DNA of 9,426 nucleotides from TWA4 sp051879215 (GCA_051879215.1 JBJELP010000190.1:1-9426), one strand, 5' to 3'. Counted from the first letter of the stretch, positions 1 to 6,091 are shown. Notes: a model not told the origin generated them from the sequence alone. Made by a program: numbers and translations.

Positions 1-97
1 CACCTTTCTGGCCCTTATGAGCAGCGATCAGTTTTCTCAGTTCCGCTTCCTGCTCAGGGGTGCCCTTGAAAGGAATTGTTGTCTTAACAGCACTCAT
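1..97 (-). CDS. NuoE-like [2Fe-2S] subunit, N-terminal fragment
   Basis: Only the first 32 codons are inside the window; the gene continues past base 1. The start ATG at 97 has a strong ribosome site (AGGAGGT, 104-110) six bases upstream. The peptide begins MSAVKTTIPFKGTPEQEAE and continues to an AAHKGQKG segment. This resembles the N-terminus of the small NuoE/HydC-like thioredoxin-fold [2Fe-2S] subunits of NADH dehydrogenases and electron-bifurcating hydrogenases in Clostridia, where a KGALMPVLQ-type segment usually follows. The iron-sulfur cysteines would lie outside the window, so function rests on recognition of about 32 residues. If correct, the protein passes electrons between NADH and a partner flavoprotein or hydrogenase in the cytoplasm. 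It is separated from the amino-acid genes by a terminator and a long leader, so it is a separate transcription unit. Confidence 0.6.
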   Translation of the reverse strand, partial: MSAVKTTIPFKGTPEQEAELRKLIAAHKGQKG

Positions 98-138
98 CTT
101 TTTACCTCCTCTTTGATTTAAAACCAAATCGTTCCCCA

Positions 139-163
139 TTGTCTCTATCTTTGATAAAGACAA
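139..163 (-). promoter_or_regulatory. 11-bp dyad/hairpin in the leader of the NuoE-like gene
   Basis: Arms TTGTCTCTATC (139-149) and GATAAAGACAA (153-163) flank a 3-base centre. They pair over 11 positions; the one non-Watson-Crick pair is a U.G wobble in the minus-strand RNA. The dyad ends 41 bases before the start codon. There is no U-tract after it, so it is not a terminator. It could be a repressor operator or an mRNA stem. It does not match the Rex consensus (TTGTTAA-N4-TTAACAA), which might be expected for a redox gene. Confidence 0.45.
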
Positions 164-193
164 ATCAATAGAATATGAATCCACATAATTATC

Positions 194-231
194 CGGCAAT
201 CTGCTGTCCATATACACAGCGCAAACTGCCG
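194..231 (-). promoter_or_regulatory. Two-part stem in the same leader
   Basis: CGGCA (194-198) pairs with TGCCG (227-231), and inside it GCTGT (203-207) pairs with ACAGC (216-220) across an internal loop. It stands out as more GC-rich than its surroundings. Together with the dyad at 139-163 it gives the long untranslated leader of the NuoE-like gene at least two helices. I recognise no riboswitch class. Confidence 0.3.
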
Positions 232-367
232 AACATTACTCAGGATATTTGCAACATACATATAAAGCTGAAAGAATATACTCATTTATCTGCAAAAACA
301 ACCCCGTTTTTCTGCAATATTTCCGTATCCTTTTTCAAATATGCATGTTAATTATCATATTGACCAT

Positions 368-396
368 ATTTTAACATTGTATAAAAGAATAAACAA
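368..396 (-). promoter_or_regulatory. Candidate sigma-A promoter for the NuoE-like gene
   Basis: On the minus strand a TTGTTT -35 (391-396) is followed by a 17-base spacer and a TAAAAT -10 (368-373), with TGT directly before it giving an extended -10. The -10 matches the consensus at five of six positions; the -35 is weak. Initiation near 361 would give a leader of roughly 260 bases. AT-rich DNA throws up -10-like strings by chance, so this is a moderate call. Confidence 0.4.
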
Positions 397-646
397 GTAT
401 TTCGTACATCTTATAATATTTATAGATTCTTTCTATTAGTTTTTTTGTATTAATTTTTTATTGAAAAAATGAATAAAATATACATTATGAACTATTTTTT
501 TCTCTTTTTTTGTCCTGATACCATTCGTTTAGTAATTTTGTATATTTTCCCTGTTTTTTTTCGTTACTATTACCACTTTTTACTACGATTCATGAATTGA
601 TTGTAATTTAATTGTGCTAATGATACATTTTTTGTTTTATTTTTTA
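397..646. other. AT-rich spacer with no gene recognised
   Basis: This stretch is dominated by T-runs and A-runs and lies between the terminator of the YdcF-like gene and the candidate promoter of the NuoE-like gene. I see no open frame with a ribosome site, no tandem or inverted repeat of note, no tRNA-like fold and no transposon end. It could hold upstream promoter (UP) elements or binding sites that I cannot identify. Confidence 0.6.
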
Positions 647-659
647 TTTCGTAACAACG

Positions 660-709
660 AAAACAGGCAGTAGGATTCGTCTTTTATAACGAAGCAAACT
701 GCCTGTTTT
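660..709 (-). terminator. Rho-independent terminator of the YdcF-like gene
   Basis: Perfect 12-bp arms AAAACAGGCAGT (660-671) and ACTGCCTGTTTT (698-709) enclose an inner stem TTCGT/ACGAA (676-680 with 689-693). In the minus-strand RNA the stem has the A-tract before it and a U-rich tail after it (UUUUCGUUGUU). It begins 33 bases after the stop codon of the YdcF-like gene. Because the arms carry A on one side and T on the other, it may also act on the plus strand. A second small hairpin (647-652 with 657-662) follows at once and repeats the same TTCGT/ACGAA words. Confidence 0.8.
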
Positions 710-741
710 AGAAATGTTCCATCTCTTCATTTTTTGCTTTT

Positions 742-1443
742 TTATGCCAGATCCATCAGTTTTTCTGACCATCCTTCAGGAAATAAAAAGGGATATTGCT
801 TCATCATGACAATCAGAAAATCTTTGCACCTTGCTGCTATTTCGCGCAGTTCTCTGGCATTCTGGTCTTTATACTGCTGTTCCTGACACACTACACCATA
901 TGCTTCCATTCCCGATTTTTCCGCAAGATATATTGCCCTGTAGATATGATATCTCTGCGTTACGATCAGAATTTTCCGATGACCATATCGATTTGCTGCA
1001 TTATCAATGCTTTCATACGTACATAGTCCTTCCGGATCTTTGATAATGGCTGTTTCCGGAACACCTGCTTCCATTGCATACAGTTCCATTGCCGCAACTT
1101 CATTGTAATACCGTGTACTGGCATCACCGCTCATCAGTATCGTATCTGAAATCCCTTTCTGATACAGTTCGATTCCGCGATCCAGTCGGTCCCTTAACAT
1201 GGCACTGGGTTTCGTTCCATGTACAGATGCGCCCAGAACCAGAATTGCGTCGATATCATCCAGTTCTCCGGCATCTTCCACTGTCAGAATATCTCCTGAT
1301 GTGCTGATTATCATATACAAATTGATTCCTGCAACAGACAGGAAAAATATCAGAATAACTGATAGTACTGCTTTCAGAACAAAAAGCAAAAAACGTATTG
1401 GAATTCCGTGTTTTTTCTTATGCCCGTGTTCCATGCCGGCCAA
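742..1443 (-). CDS. YdcF/SanA-family (DUF218) membrane-anchored protein
   Basis: This is a 233-residue protein with a short basic N-terminus (residues 8-17), one hydrophobic membrane segment (about 18-47) and a DUF218 domain (about 65-215). Family motifs are visible: VLGASV near 69-74, LRDRLDRG near 83-90, SGD at 105-107, a YNE segment at 113-115, and TQRYHIYRA near 162-170. SanA-type members affect envelope integrity and antibiotic exclusion in Escherichia coli; the enzymatic activity of the family is uncertain. By topology the domain should face outward. I took the TTG at 1443 as the start because AAAGGA lies about nine bases before it; the ATG at 1434 is a possible alternative but would sit about 18 bases from that site. 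It has its own promoter (1486-1494) and a terminator, so it appears monocistronic. Confidence 0.85.
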   Translation of the reverse strand: MAGMEHGHKKKHGIPIRFLLFVLKAVLSVILIFFLSVAGINLYMIISTSGDILTVEDAGELDDIDAILVLGASVHGTKPSAMLRDRLDRGIELYQKGISDTILMSGDASTRYYNEVAAMELYAMEAGVPETAIIKDPEGLCTYESIDNAANRYGHRKILIVTQRYHIYRAIYLAEKSGMEAYGVVCQEQQYKDQNARELREIAARCKDFLIVMMKQYPFLFPEGWSEKLMDLA

Positions 1444-1485
1444 TAATCCAATTCCTTTCTGCTGAAATAAATAATTTCCATATCC

Positions 1486-1494
1486 ATTATATCA
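1486..1494 (-). promoter_or_regulatory. Extended -10 promoter of the YdcF-like gene
   Basis: The minus strand reads TGA followed by a perfect TATAAT (1486-1491). No convincing -35 lies at 17 bases; a TTGTTA (1514-1519) is 22 bases away, too far. Initiation near 1479 would place the start codon about 36 bases downstream. It lies between the dtd stop and the YdcF-like start. Confidence 0.55.
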
Positions 1495-1537
1495 TATTTT
1501 CACACCGGAATTCTAACAACTTTTTCACATTTTTCAG

Positions 1538-1972
1538 TTAATCCAATATAATGGTAAATGGTCCGTCATTCAGAAGTTCCACTTTCATATCTGCACCAAA
1601 ACTTCCTGTCTGTACGTTTTCCACCTGTTCTGCACATTTTTTTACAAAATATTCATATAATGCATTCGCCTGATCCGGCTTCGCAGCATCTGTAAAACCG
1701 GGACGATTTCCATGTCTGCAATCTGCATAAAGTGTAAACTGGGATACGATAAGCAGTGAGCCTCCCACATCCTTTAAAGAAAGATTCGTTTTTCCATTAT
1801 CATCTGCAAAAATGCGCAGACCGATCATTTTTTTTACAATTCTGTCCGCTGTGGCCTCATCATCGTCATGACCCACTCCCAGCAAAACAAGATATCCTTT
1901 TCCGATCTGTCCATGAATCTGCCCATCAATTGTGACAGATGCATGCTCCACTCTCTGAATTACAACTTTCAT
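1538..1972 (-). CDS. dtd: D-aminoacyl-tRNA deacylase
   Basis: This is a 144-residue protein, the usual length for bacterial Dtd. It hydrolyses D-aminoacyl-tRNA (and glycyl-tRNAAla), keeping D-amino acids out of translation in the cytoplasm. The beginning MKVVIQRVEHASVTIDG is typical. The two signature motifs are present: SQFTL (77-81) and NDGPFT (135-140), the latter carrying the Gly-Pro pair that selects against L-substrates; the usual Val is Phe here. GNRPGFTDAA (88-97) is also characteristic. The frame is open up to a TTG at 2038, next to the previous stop, but the ATG at 1972 has GGAG six bases upstream and matches the family N-terminus. It lies 66 bases after the DUF1015 stop, with no promoter or terminator seen between them, so it is probably the last gene of the serine operon. 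Confidence 0.95.
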   Translation of the reverse strand: MKVVIQRVEHASVTIDGQIHGQIGKGYLVLLGVGHDDDEATADRIVKKMIGLRIFADDNGKTNLSLKDVGGSLLIVSQFTLYADCRHGNRPGFTDAAKPDQANALYEYFVKKCAEQVENVQTGSFGADMKVELLNDGPFTIILD

Positions 1973-2038
1973 ATTTTTCTCCGCGATTCTATCTGTTCCG
2001 GATTTGGACACAAATCTTCGTTTTTTCGTTCCGGACAA

Positions 2039-3271
2039 TCAGAATTTATGTATGAACAAGCCACTTCTGAGTTTCGGTTCAAACCATGTGGATTTAGGGG
2101 GCATCATACGCTGTGCATCTGCCACAGCAAACAGCTCCTGAATCGATGTGGGATACATGGAAAATGCCACTTTCATATCGGTATGACATCTCTTTTCCAG
2201 ATCCGCATTCCCCCGGATGCCTCCGGAAAATCCAATACGCTGATCCTTCTTGGGATCTGCAATACCCAGAACCGGTTCCAGAATTTCCCTCTGCAAAAAT
2301 GCAACATCCAGCTGCTCCACACTGTCATTCTGCACAAATTCCGGTTTCTGTTTCAGCAGATACCACTGCTTATCCAGATACATACCACAGCAGCCTTTCT
2401 CTGTCGGTACCACATCGGCATCCGATTTGCTGATTTCAAATTTCTCAGCAACTCTTTCAAGAAATGCTTCTTCTGTCAGACCATTCAGATCCCGGACAAT
2501 TCGATTATAGGGAAGAATACAAAGTTCATCATCCGGAAAAAGAATCGACAGAAAATAATTAAATTCTTCGTTTCCGGTATAGTCAGGCTTTTCCTCTCTC
2601 CGCTTCAATGCAACCTTAACAGCAGATGCACAGCGATGATGTCCATCTGCAATATAGGTCCGTGGAATCGTTGAAAATGCCTTTTCCAATGCTGCATTTA
2701 CCGCGGGATCGTCTATTCTCCATCCTGCATGACGTACTCCATCCTCTGATGTAAAATCAAAAAGCGGTGTTCTTTTTTTGGTCTCAGCAATCAGCTCGCT
2801 GATTTTATCCTGATGACGATATGCCAGAAAAATAGGTCCTGTCTGTGCATTGCAGGCATCCACATGCCGGATACGGTCCATCTCTTTTTCAGCCAGTGTA
2901 AACTCATGTTTACGGATCACCCCTGTCAGATAATCATCAACGGAAGAACAGGCTACAATACCATTCTGTTCTCTTCCATTCATGGTCAGAGCATATATAT
3001 AATAACAGGCTTCCCTTTCTTCTGTCAGAATCCCTTTTTGTTCCCATGCTTCCAGCATCCTGGCCGCTTTCTCATAAACGCAGTCCGCATACATATCCTG
3101 TTCGGGTGAAAACTGAGTCTCCGGCCGATCAATATTTAAAAAAGAATACGGCTTACCTTTAACTTCTTCACGTGCCTCTTCTCTGCTGAATACATCATAG
3201 GGAAGGGCTGATACTTCTTCATAATGTCCATCTGAAGGATGTACGCATAAAAATGGTTTTACAATAGCCAT
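2039..3271 (-). CDS. DUF1015-family protein, possible serine/phosphoserine-linked enzyme
   Basis: This is a 410-residue soluble protein of the DUF1015 family. Visible family features are LPYDV near residues 23-27, a SFLNIDRPE segment near 43-51, RKHEFT near 120-125, and the strongly conserved IADGHHRCASA near 207-217. The start ATG at 3271 has GGAGGG six bases upstream; a longer frame from a GTG at 3340 lacks a good site and would translate through a hairpin. The gene follows serC and serA and precedes dtd. The family has no settled function that I can state with certainty. From memory, the DGHHR motif resembles the ParB/sulfiredoxin-like fold of SerK and SbnI, kinases that make O-phosphoserine from serine, which would fit a role beside SerC/SerA. 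That role is inference; the family assignment is firm. Confidence 0.85.
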   Translation of the reverse strand: MAIVKPFLCVHPSDGHYEEVSALPYDVFSREEAREEVKGKPYSFLNIDRPETQFSPEQDMYADCVYEKAARMLEAWEQKGILTEEREACYYIYALTMNGREQNGIVACSSVDDYLTGVIRKHEFTLAEKEMDRIRHVDACNAQTGPIFLAYRHQDKISELIAETKKRTPLFDFTSEDGVRHAGWRIDDPAVNAALEKAFSTIPRTYIADGHHRCASAVKVALKRREEKPDYTGNEEFNYFLSILFPDDELCILPYNRIVRDLNGLTEEAFLERVAEKFEISKSDADVVPTEKGCCGMYLDKQWYLLKQKPEFVQNDSVEQLDVAFLQREILEPVLGIADPKKDQRIGFSGGIRGNADLEKRCHTDMKVAFSMYPTSIQELFAVADAQRMMPPKSTWFEPKLRSGLFIHKF

Positions 3272-3290
3272 TGTTTTCCCTCCGGTAAAA

Positions 3291-3336
3291 CAGCCGCCGA
3301 AACATGCTGCGAAAATCACGCTGCTTCCGGCGGCTG
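3291..3336 (-). terminator. GC-rich hairpin between serA and the DUF1015 gene (weak terminator or mRNA structure)
   Basis: Perfect 9-bp arms CAGCCGCCG (3291-3299) and CGGCGGCTG (3328-3336) lie in the 91-base gap. In the minus-strand RNA the inner side adds a G.U and two A-U pairs, and UUUUA follows directly. The loop is large (over 20 bases) and the U-tract short, so termination would be partial at best. It ends 19 bases before the start codon, just upstream of the ribosome site, so it could instead lower or stabilise the downstream message. Confidence 0.45.
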
Positions 3337-3362
3337 CCACCTTTTTTACCTTTTTGTATCTG

Positions 3363-4529
3363 CTACTTTCTGATTACACGAACCTTAAAGACTTCAGGAA
3401 TTGCCATAAGTTTTTCAATGATAACATCATCAATATCCTGATCTGTATCAATAAGAGTATATGCCAGATTTCCTTTCGATACGTTACCCATGGATGAAAT
3501 GTTGATATTATTAGCTGCCAGTACACCTGCAAACTGGCCGATCATGTTGGGAACATTACTGTTGAAAATACAGATTCTCACACTGCCTTTCAGCGGGCCG
3601 GCATTCAGGTTCGGATAATTTACTGAATTTTTAATATTTCCGTTTTCCAGATAGTCCATCATTTCGCGAACTGCCATCATGGCACAGTTATCTTCGGATT
3701 CCTCTGTTGATGCACCCAGGTGAGGCATGGCAACCACATTCTTCATATTAGCTGTCTTTGCATTGGGGAAGTCTGTGATATAACGCTTTACTTTGCCGGA
3801 TTCAATGGCAGCTTCCAGATCATCATCATTTACCAGAAGATCACGGGCAAAGTTCAGGATAACCACGCCATCCTTCATCTTATCCATAACATCTTTATTG
3901 ATCATGCCCTTTGTACTGTCCAGAAGCGGTACATGGATGGATACGTAATCACACTTGGACACCATATCTTCCAGATTATCACAAACCTGTACATGGGTGG
4001 ACAGATGCAGCGCTGACTGTACATTGATATAGGGATCATAACCGATAACCTTCATGCCCAGTTCAATGGCAACGTTGGCAACGCGAATACCGATTGCACC
4101 AAGACCTGCAACGCCAAGGGTTTTTCCCATAATTTCATTGCCGGCAAATGCTTTTTTTGCCTTTTCCATGGTCTTGCCGATGGCAGGATCAGATGCATTT
4201 TCCTTTACCCAGCTGATACCACCTGCAATATCACGGGCACCCAGAAACAGACCTGCAACTACCAGTTCTTTCACACCATTGGCATTGGCACCGGGAGTAT
4301 TAAAAACTACAATACCTTTTTCAGCACATTTTTCCAGAGGAATGTTGTTCACACCGGCACCGGCTCTTGCTACTGCCTCGAGTCCTTCCGGCAGTTCCAT
4401 ATCATGCATGGCTGCACTGCGTACCAGTACACCTGCTGCTTCATTCATATCGTCTGTTATTTCATACTTATCTGTCAACAGATTTAATCCATATTGGGAA
4501 ATGGGATTTAAACATTTAATCTTATACAT
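3363..4529 (-). CDS. serA: D-3-phosphoglycerate dehydrogenase with ACT domain
   Basis: This 388-residue enzyme oxidises 3-phosphoglycerate to 3-phosphohydroxypyruvate with NAD+, the first step of serine synthesis. The substrate-binding region is residues 1-95 with RAGAGVNNIP near 55-64. The NAD-binding fold follows with GLGAIG (142-147) and Asp165, which favours NAD over NADP. Catalytic Arg229 (NFARD) and His270 (PHLGAST) are present. The loop that usually supplies the third catalytic residue, Glu, reads TDFPNAK (252-258) with Ala257 at the expected position. Residues 316-388 form a C-terminal ACT domain; Asn326 and Asn343 align with serine-binding asparagines of the E. coli enzyme, so serine feedback is plausible. 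The start ATG at 4529 has GGAAG eight bases upstream and matches the family N-terminus; an open extension to 4676 is rejected. It follows serC after an unusually long structured gap. Confidence 0.92.
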   Translation of the reverse strand: MYKIKCLNPISQYGLNLLTDKYEITDDMNEAAGVLVRSAAMHDMELPEGLEAVARAGAGVNNIPLEKCAEKGIVVFNTPGANANGVKELVVAGLFLGARDIAGGISWVKENASDPAIGKTMEKAKKAFAGNEIMGKTLGVAGLGAIGIRVANVAIELGMKVIGYDPYINVQSALHLSTHVQVCDNLEDMVSKCDYVSIHVPLLDSTKGMINKDVMDKMKDGVVILNFARDLLVNDDDLEAAIESGKVKRYITDFPNAKTANMKNVVAMPHLGASTEESEDNCAMMAVREMMDYLENGNIKNSVNYPNLNAGPLKGSVRICIFNSNVPNMIGQFAGVLAANNINISSMGNVSKGNLAYTLIDTDQDIDDVIIEKLMAIPEVFKVRVIRK

Positions 4530-4603
4530 AATTTCTACTTCCTGTTTCTGTTTCTTTTGCATACAGATTCCTCTTCCGTATACAATCTGATATTTGCTTT
4601 GAA

Positions 4604-4627
4604 AGCCCGGAATCAGAATTCCAGGCT
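4604..4627 (-). promoter_or_regulatory. 10-bp hairpin in the serC-serA gap
   Basis: Arms AGCCCGGAAT (4604-4613) and ATTCCAGGCT (4618-4627) enclose a 4-base loop; in the minus-strand RNA one of the ten pairs is U.G. The RNA after it reads UUUCAAAG, so there is only a token U-tract. It lies about 75 bases before the serA start. It may be an attenuator-like stem, a processing site or a weak terminator that tunes serA relative to serC. Confidence 0.45.
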
Positions 4628-4654
4628 CTTTAAAGCATTTATATGTAGTTTCAT
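4613..4654 (-). CDS. Possible 13-codon leader mini-ORF upstream of serA
   Basis: An ATG at 4654 preceded by GGGAG five bases upstream opens a frame encoding MKLHINALKSLEF and stopping at TGA (4613-4615). Its ribosome site is better placed than that of serA itself. The site lies in the 3' arm of the hairpin at 4654-4699, and the coding part runs through the 5' arm of the hairpin at 4604-4627. It has only one serine codon, so classical serine attenuation is not indicated. It may be a chance ORF. Confidence 0.2.
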   Translation of the reverse strand: MKLHINALKSLEF

Positions 4655-4699
4655 TCTCTCTCCCACCATTTAACATCGATGGTGTCTGAAGAGGGAGAA
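4654..4699 (-). promoter_or_regulatory. Larger hairpin directly after serC
   Basis: CACCAT (4664-4669) pairs perfectly with ATGGTG (4679-4684) around a 9-base loop. Beyond bulges, 4654-4662 and 4691-4699 add eight pairs and one C-A mismatch in the RNA. The stem lies 19 bases after the serC stop and has no U-tract. It would hide the GGGAG ribosome site of the mini-ORF that begins at its edge. Confidence 0.4.
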
Positions 4700-4717
4700 C
4701 CCTGTTTATTTGTTGAA

Positions 4718-5797
4718 TCAGTGATTTGCTTCAAATTCCTTCATGAACTGAACCAGTGCTTCAACACCTTCATAAGGCATGGCATTGTAAATGGAAGCTC
4801 TCATACCACCTACACTTCTGTGACCTTTCAGGTTTTCAAAACCTGCATCTTTTGCTTCCTTAACAAATAAAGCATCAAGTTCCTTGTTGCCTGTTACAAA
4901 GGGAACATTCATCAAAGAACGATCTTCCTTTCTTACGGTTCCTTTGAACAGATTGCTCTGATCCAGATAATCATACAGAAGTGCTGCCTTCTTTTCATTA
5001 CGTTCTTTCATTGCGGAAAGACCGCCGTTCTTCTTTAACCACTTGAACACCTTGCCGCAGATATAGATGCCATAGCAGGGCGGTGTATTGAACATGGAAC
5101 CATTGTCTGCATGTGTCTTGTACTGCAGCATGGTGGGTGTTCCGGGCAGAACATCATCTGTAATCAGATCTTCACGAATTGCAGCAATTACAACACCTGC
5201 AGGACCTACATTTTTCTGAACGCCACCGTAGATCATTGCATAATCCTCTACATTAACGGGTTCAGACAGGAAGCAGGAAGAAACATCCGCAATCAGATCT
5301 TTCCCCTTTGTATTGGGAAGTTTTTTATACTTTGTACCATAAATGGTATTGTTTTCACAGATATACACATAGTCAGCATCGGGGCTGATCGGAAGATCCG
5401 AACAATCGGGAATATAGGAGAATGTCTTATCTTCACTGGATGCAATGCAGTTTGCCTGGCCGAATTTCTGTGCTTCTTTCCATGCTTTCTTTGCCCATGC
5501 ACCGGTTACGATATAATCAGCAACGCGGTTTTTCATGAAATTCATGGGAATCATGGCGAACTGCTGTGATGCACCACCCTGCATAAACAGAACCTTGTAG
5601 TTGGAAGGAATGCCCATCAGTTCACGGATATCAGCCTCTGCTTCATCGATAATATTCTGAAACATCGGAGATCTGTGACTCATTTCCATTACAGACATGC
5701 CGCATCCGCGATAATCCAGCATTTCTTCCGCTGCTTCTTTTAATACTTCTTCCGGTAACACTGCCGGACCTGCTGAAAAGTTATATACTCTTCCCAT
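4718..5797 (-). CDS. serC: Phosphoserine aminotransferase
   Basis: This 359-residue PLP enzyme of the class V aminotransferase fold transfers an amino group from glutamate to 3-phosphohydroxypyruvate, giving O-phosphoserine; length is as usual for bacterial SerC. The N-terminal NFSAGPAVLP (6-15), the cofactor phosphate-binding region GGASQQF (74-80), Trp101 stacking position (TGAW), Asp171 (ADVSS) and the Schiff-base lysine Lys195 in GGVQKNVGPAG are all visible. HRSVGGMRASIYNAMP near the C-terminus is the substrate-binding segment. The start ATG at 5797 has AGGAGG eight bases upstream. It is the first gene of the serine cluster and is read from the promoter at 6089-6118 through a structured leader. 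No frameshift or missing active-site residue was seen. Confidence 0.97.
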   Translation of the reverse strand: MGRVYNFSAGPAVLPEEVLKEAAEEMLDYRGCGMSVMEMSHRSPMFQNIIDEAEADIRELMGIPSNYKVLFMQGGASQQFAMIPMNFMKNRVADYIVTGAWAKKAWKEAQKFGQANCIASSEDKTFSYIPDCSDLPISPDADYVYICENNTIYGTKYKKLPNTKGKDLIADVSSCFLSEPVNVEDYAMIYGGVQKNVGPAGVVIAAIREDLITDDVLPGTPTMLQYKTHADNGSMFNTPPCYGIYICGKVFKWLKKNGGLSAMKERNEKKAALLYDYLDQSNLFKGTVRKEDRSLMNVPFVTGNKELDALFVKEAKDAGFENLKGHRSVGGMRASIYNAMPYEGVEALVQFMKEFEANH

Positions 5798-5819
5798 AGC
5801 TTGCGCCTCCTAATTTTGC

Positions 5820-5849
5820 CGGACCATGTCACTGCATCAACACAGTCCG
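5820..5849 (-). promoter_or_regulatory. Small hairpin near the serC ribosome site
   Basis: CGGAC (5820-5824) and GTCCG (5845-5849) form five Watson-Crick pairs. In the minus-strand RNA four further inner pairs follow (two of them G.U), around a 12-base loop. The stem ends 22 bases before the start codon, close to the AGGAGG. There is no U-tract. It could influence serC translation, possibly with the larger structure upstream. Confidence 0.3.
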
Positions 5850-5906
5850 CAGTCTATTTCCTTTATTACAGCATAAACCATATCACCTGTTTGTATAGTC
5901 TATGCC

Positions 5907-6091
5907 AATATCAGGTATCCAGAAAATGTTACTGTTCAGAGCCAAGCAGATTTACACAAAAAGTGCGGTGAATGCCTGCATTCATGAGCACATTTTTGTA
6001 AATCTATCTGGCGGATACGCCACACCGAGGAAACATGCAGTGTTTTCGAGGTTGGCTCTGAACAGTAACCAGAAAATGGATACCTGATATT
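5907..6091. repeat. 185-bp multi-armed inverted repeat in the serC leader (MITE-like element or structured leader RNA)
   Basis: The outer arms AATATCAGGTATCCA (5907-5921) and its complement (6077-6091) pair perfectly over 15 bases. After an internal loop of 7 by 8 bases, a second perfect 17-bp helix joins 5929-5945 to 6052-6068. Inside, one long arm joins 5948-5956 to 5997-6005 (9 bp), continues through AAAA/TTTT and GTGC/GCAC, and is capped by TGAATG/CATTCA (5969-5974 with 5979-5984). A second arm is TGGCG/CGCCA (6009-6013 with 6018-6022) with a GATA loop, and a third weaker arm spans about 6024-6052. It contains no convincing coding frame. The repeat is too long and too perfect to be chance. 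Its right end overlaps the -10 of the serC promoter, so almost all of it would be transcribed as 5' leader. Confidence 0.85.

Noticed and set aside
397..646. AT-rich stretch as a mobile-element scar, attachment site or CRISPR leader
   Set aside because: There are no spaced direct repeats, terminal inverted repeats, integrase or tRNA remnants; it looks like an ordinary AT-rich intergenic spacer.
1973..2038. N-terminal extension of Dtd starting at a TTG next to the DUF1015 stop
   Set aside because: It adds 22 basic, non-family residues; the ATG at 1972 has a well placed GGAG and matches the conserved MKVVIQRV start.
1868..2674. Plus-strand open frame (268 codons) opposite dtd and DUF1015
   Set aside because: It lies across two genes and their junction on the other strand, with no recognisable domain; composition is that of an antisense shadow.
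3272..3340. N-terminal extension of the DUF1015 protein from a GTG
   Set aside because: It reads through the GC-rich hairpin and has no good ribosome site; the ATG at 3271 has GGAGGG six bases upstream and family-like sequence begins there.
4530..4676. 49-residue N-terminal extension of SerA
   Set aside because: It is low-similarity sequence translated through the two hairpins of the gap; MYKIKCLNPIS at 4529 is the family start and has its own ribosome site.
5902..6087. Small plus-strand frame across the inverted repeat
   Set aside because: Its sequence is dictated by the palindrome arms and there is no ribosome site; the structure is a better explanation.
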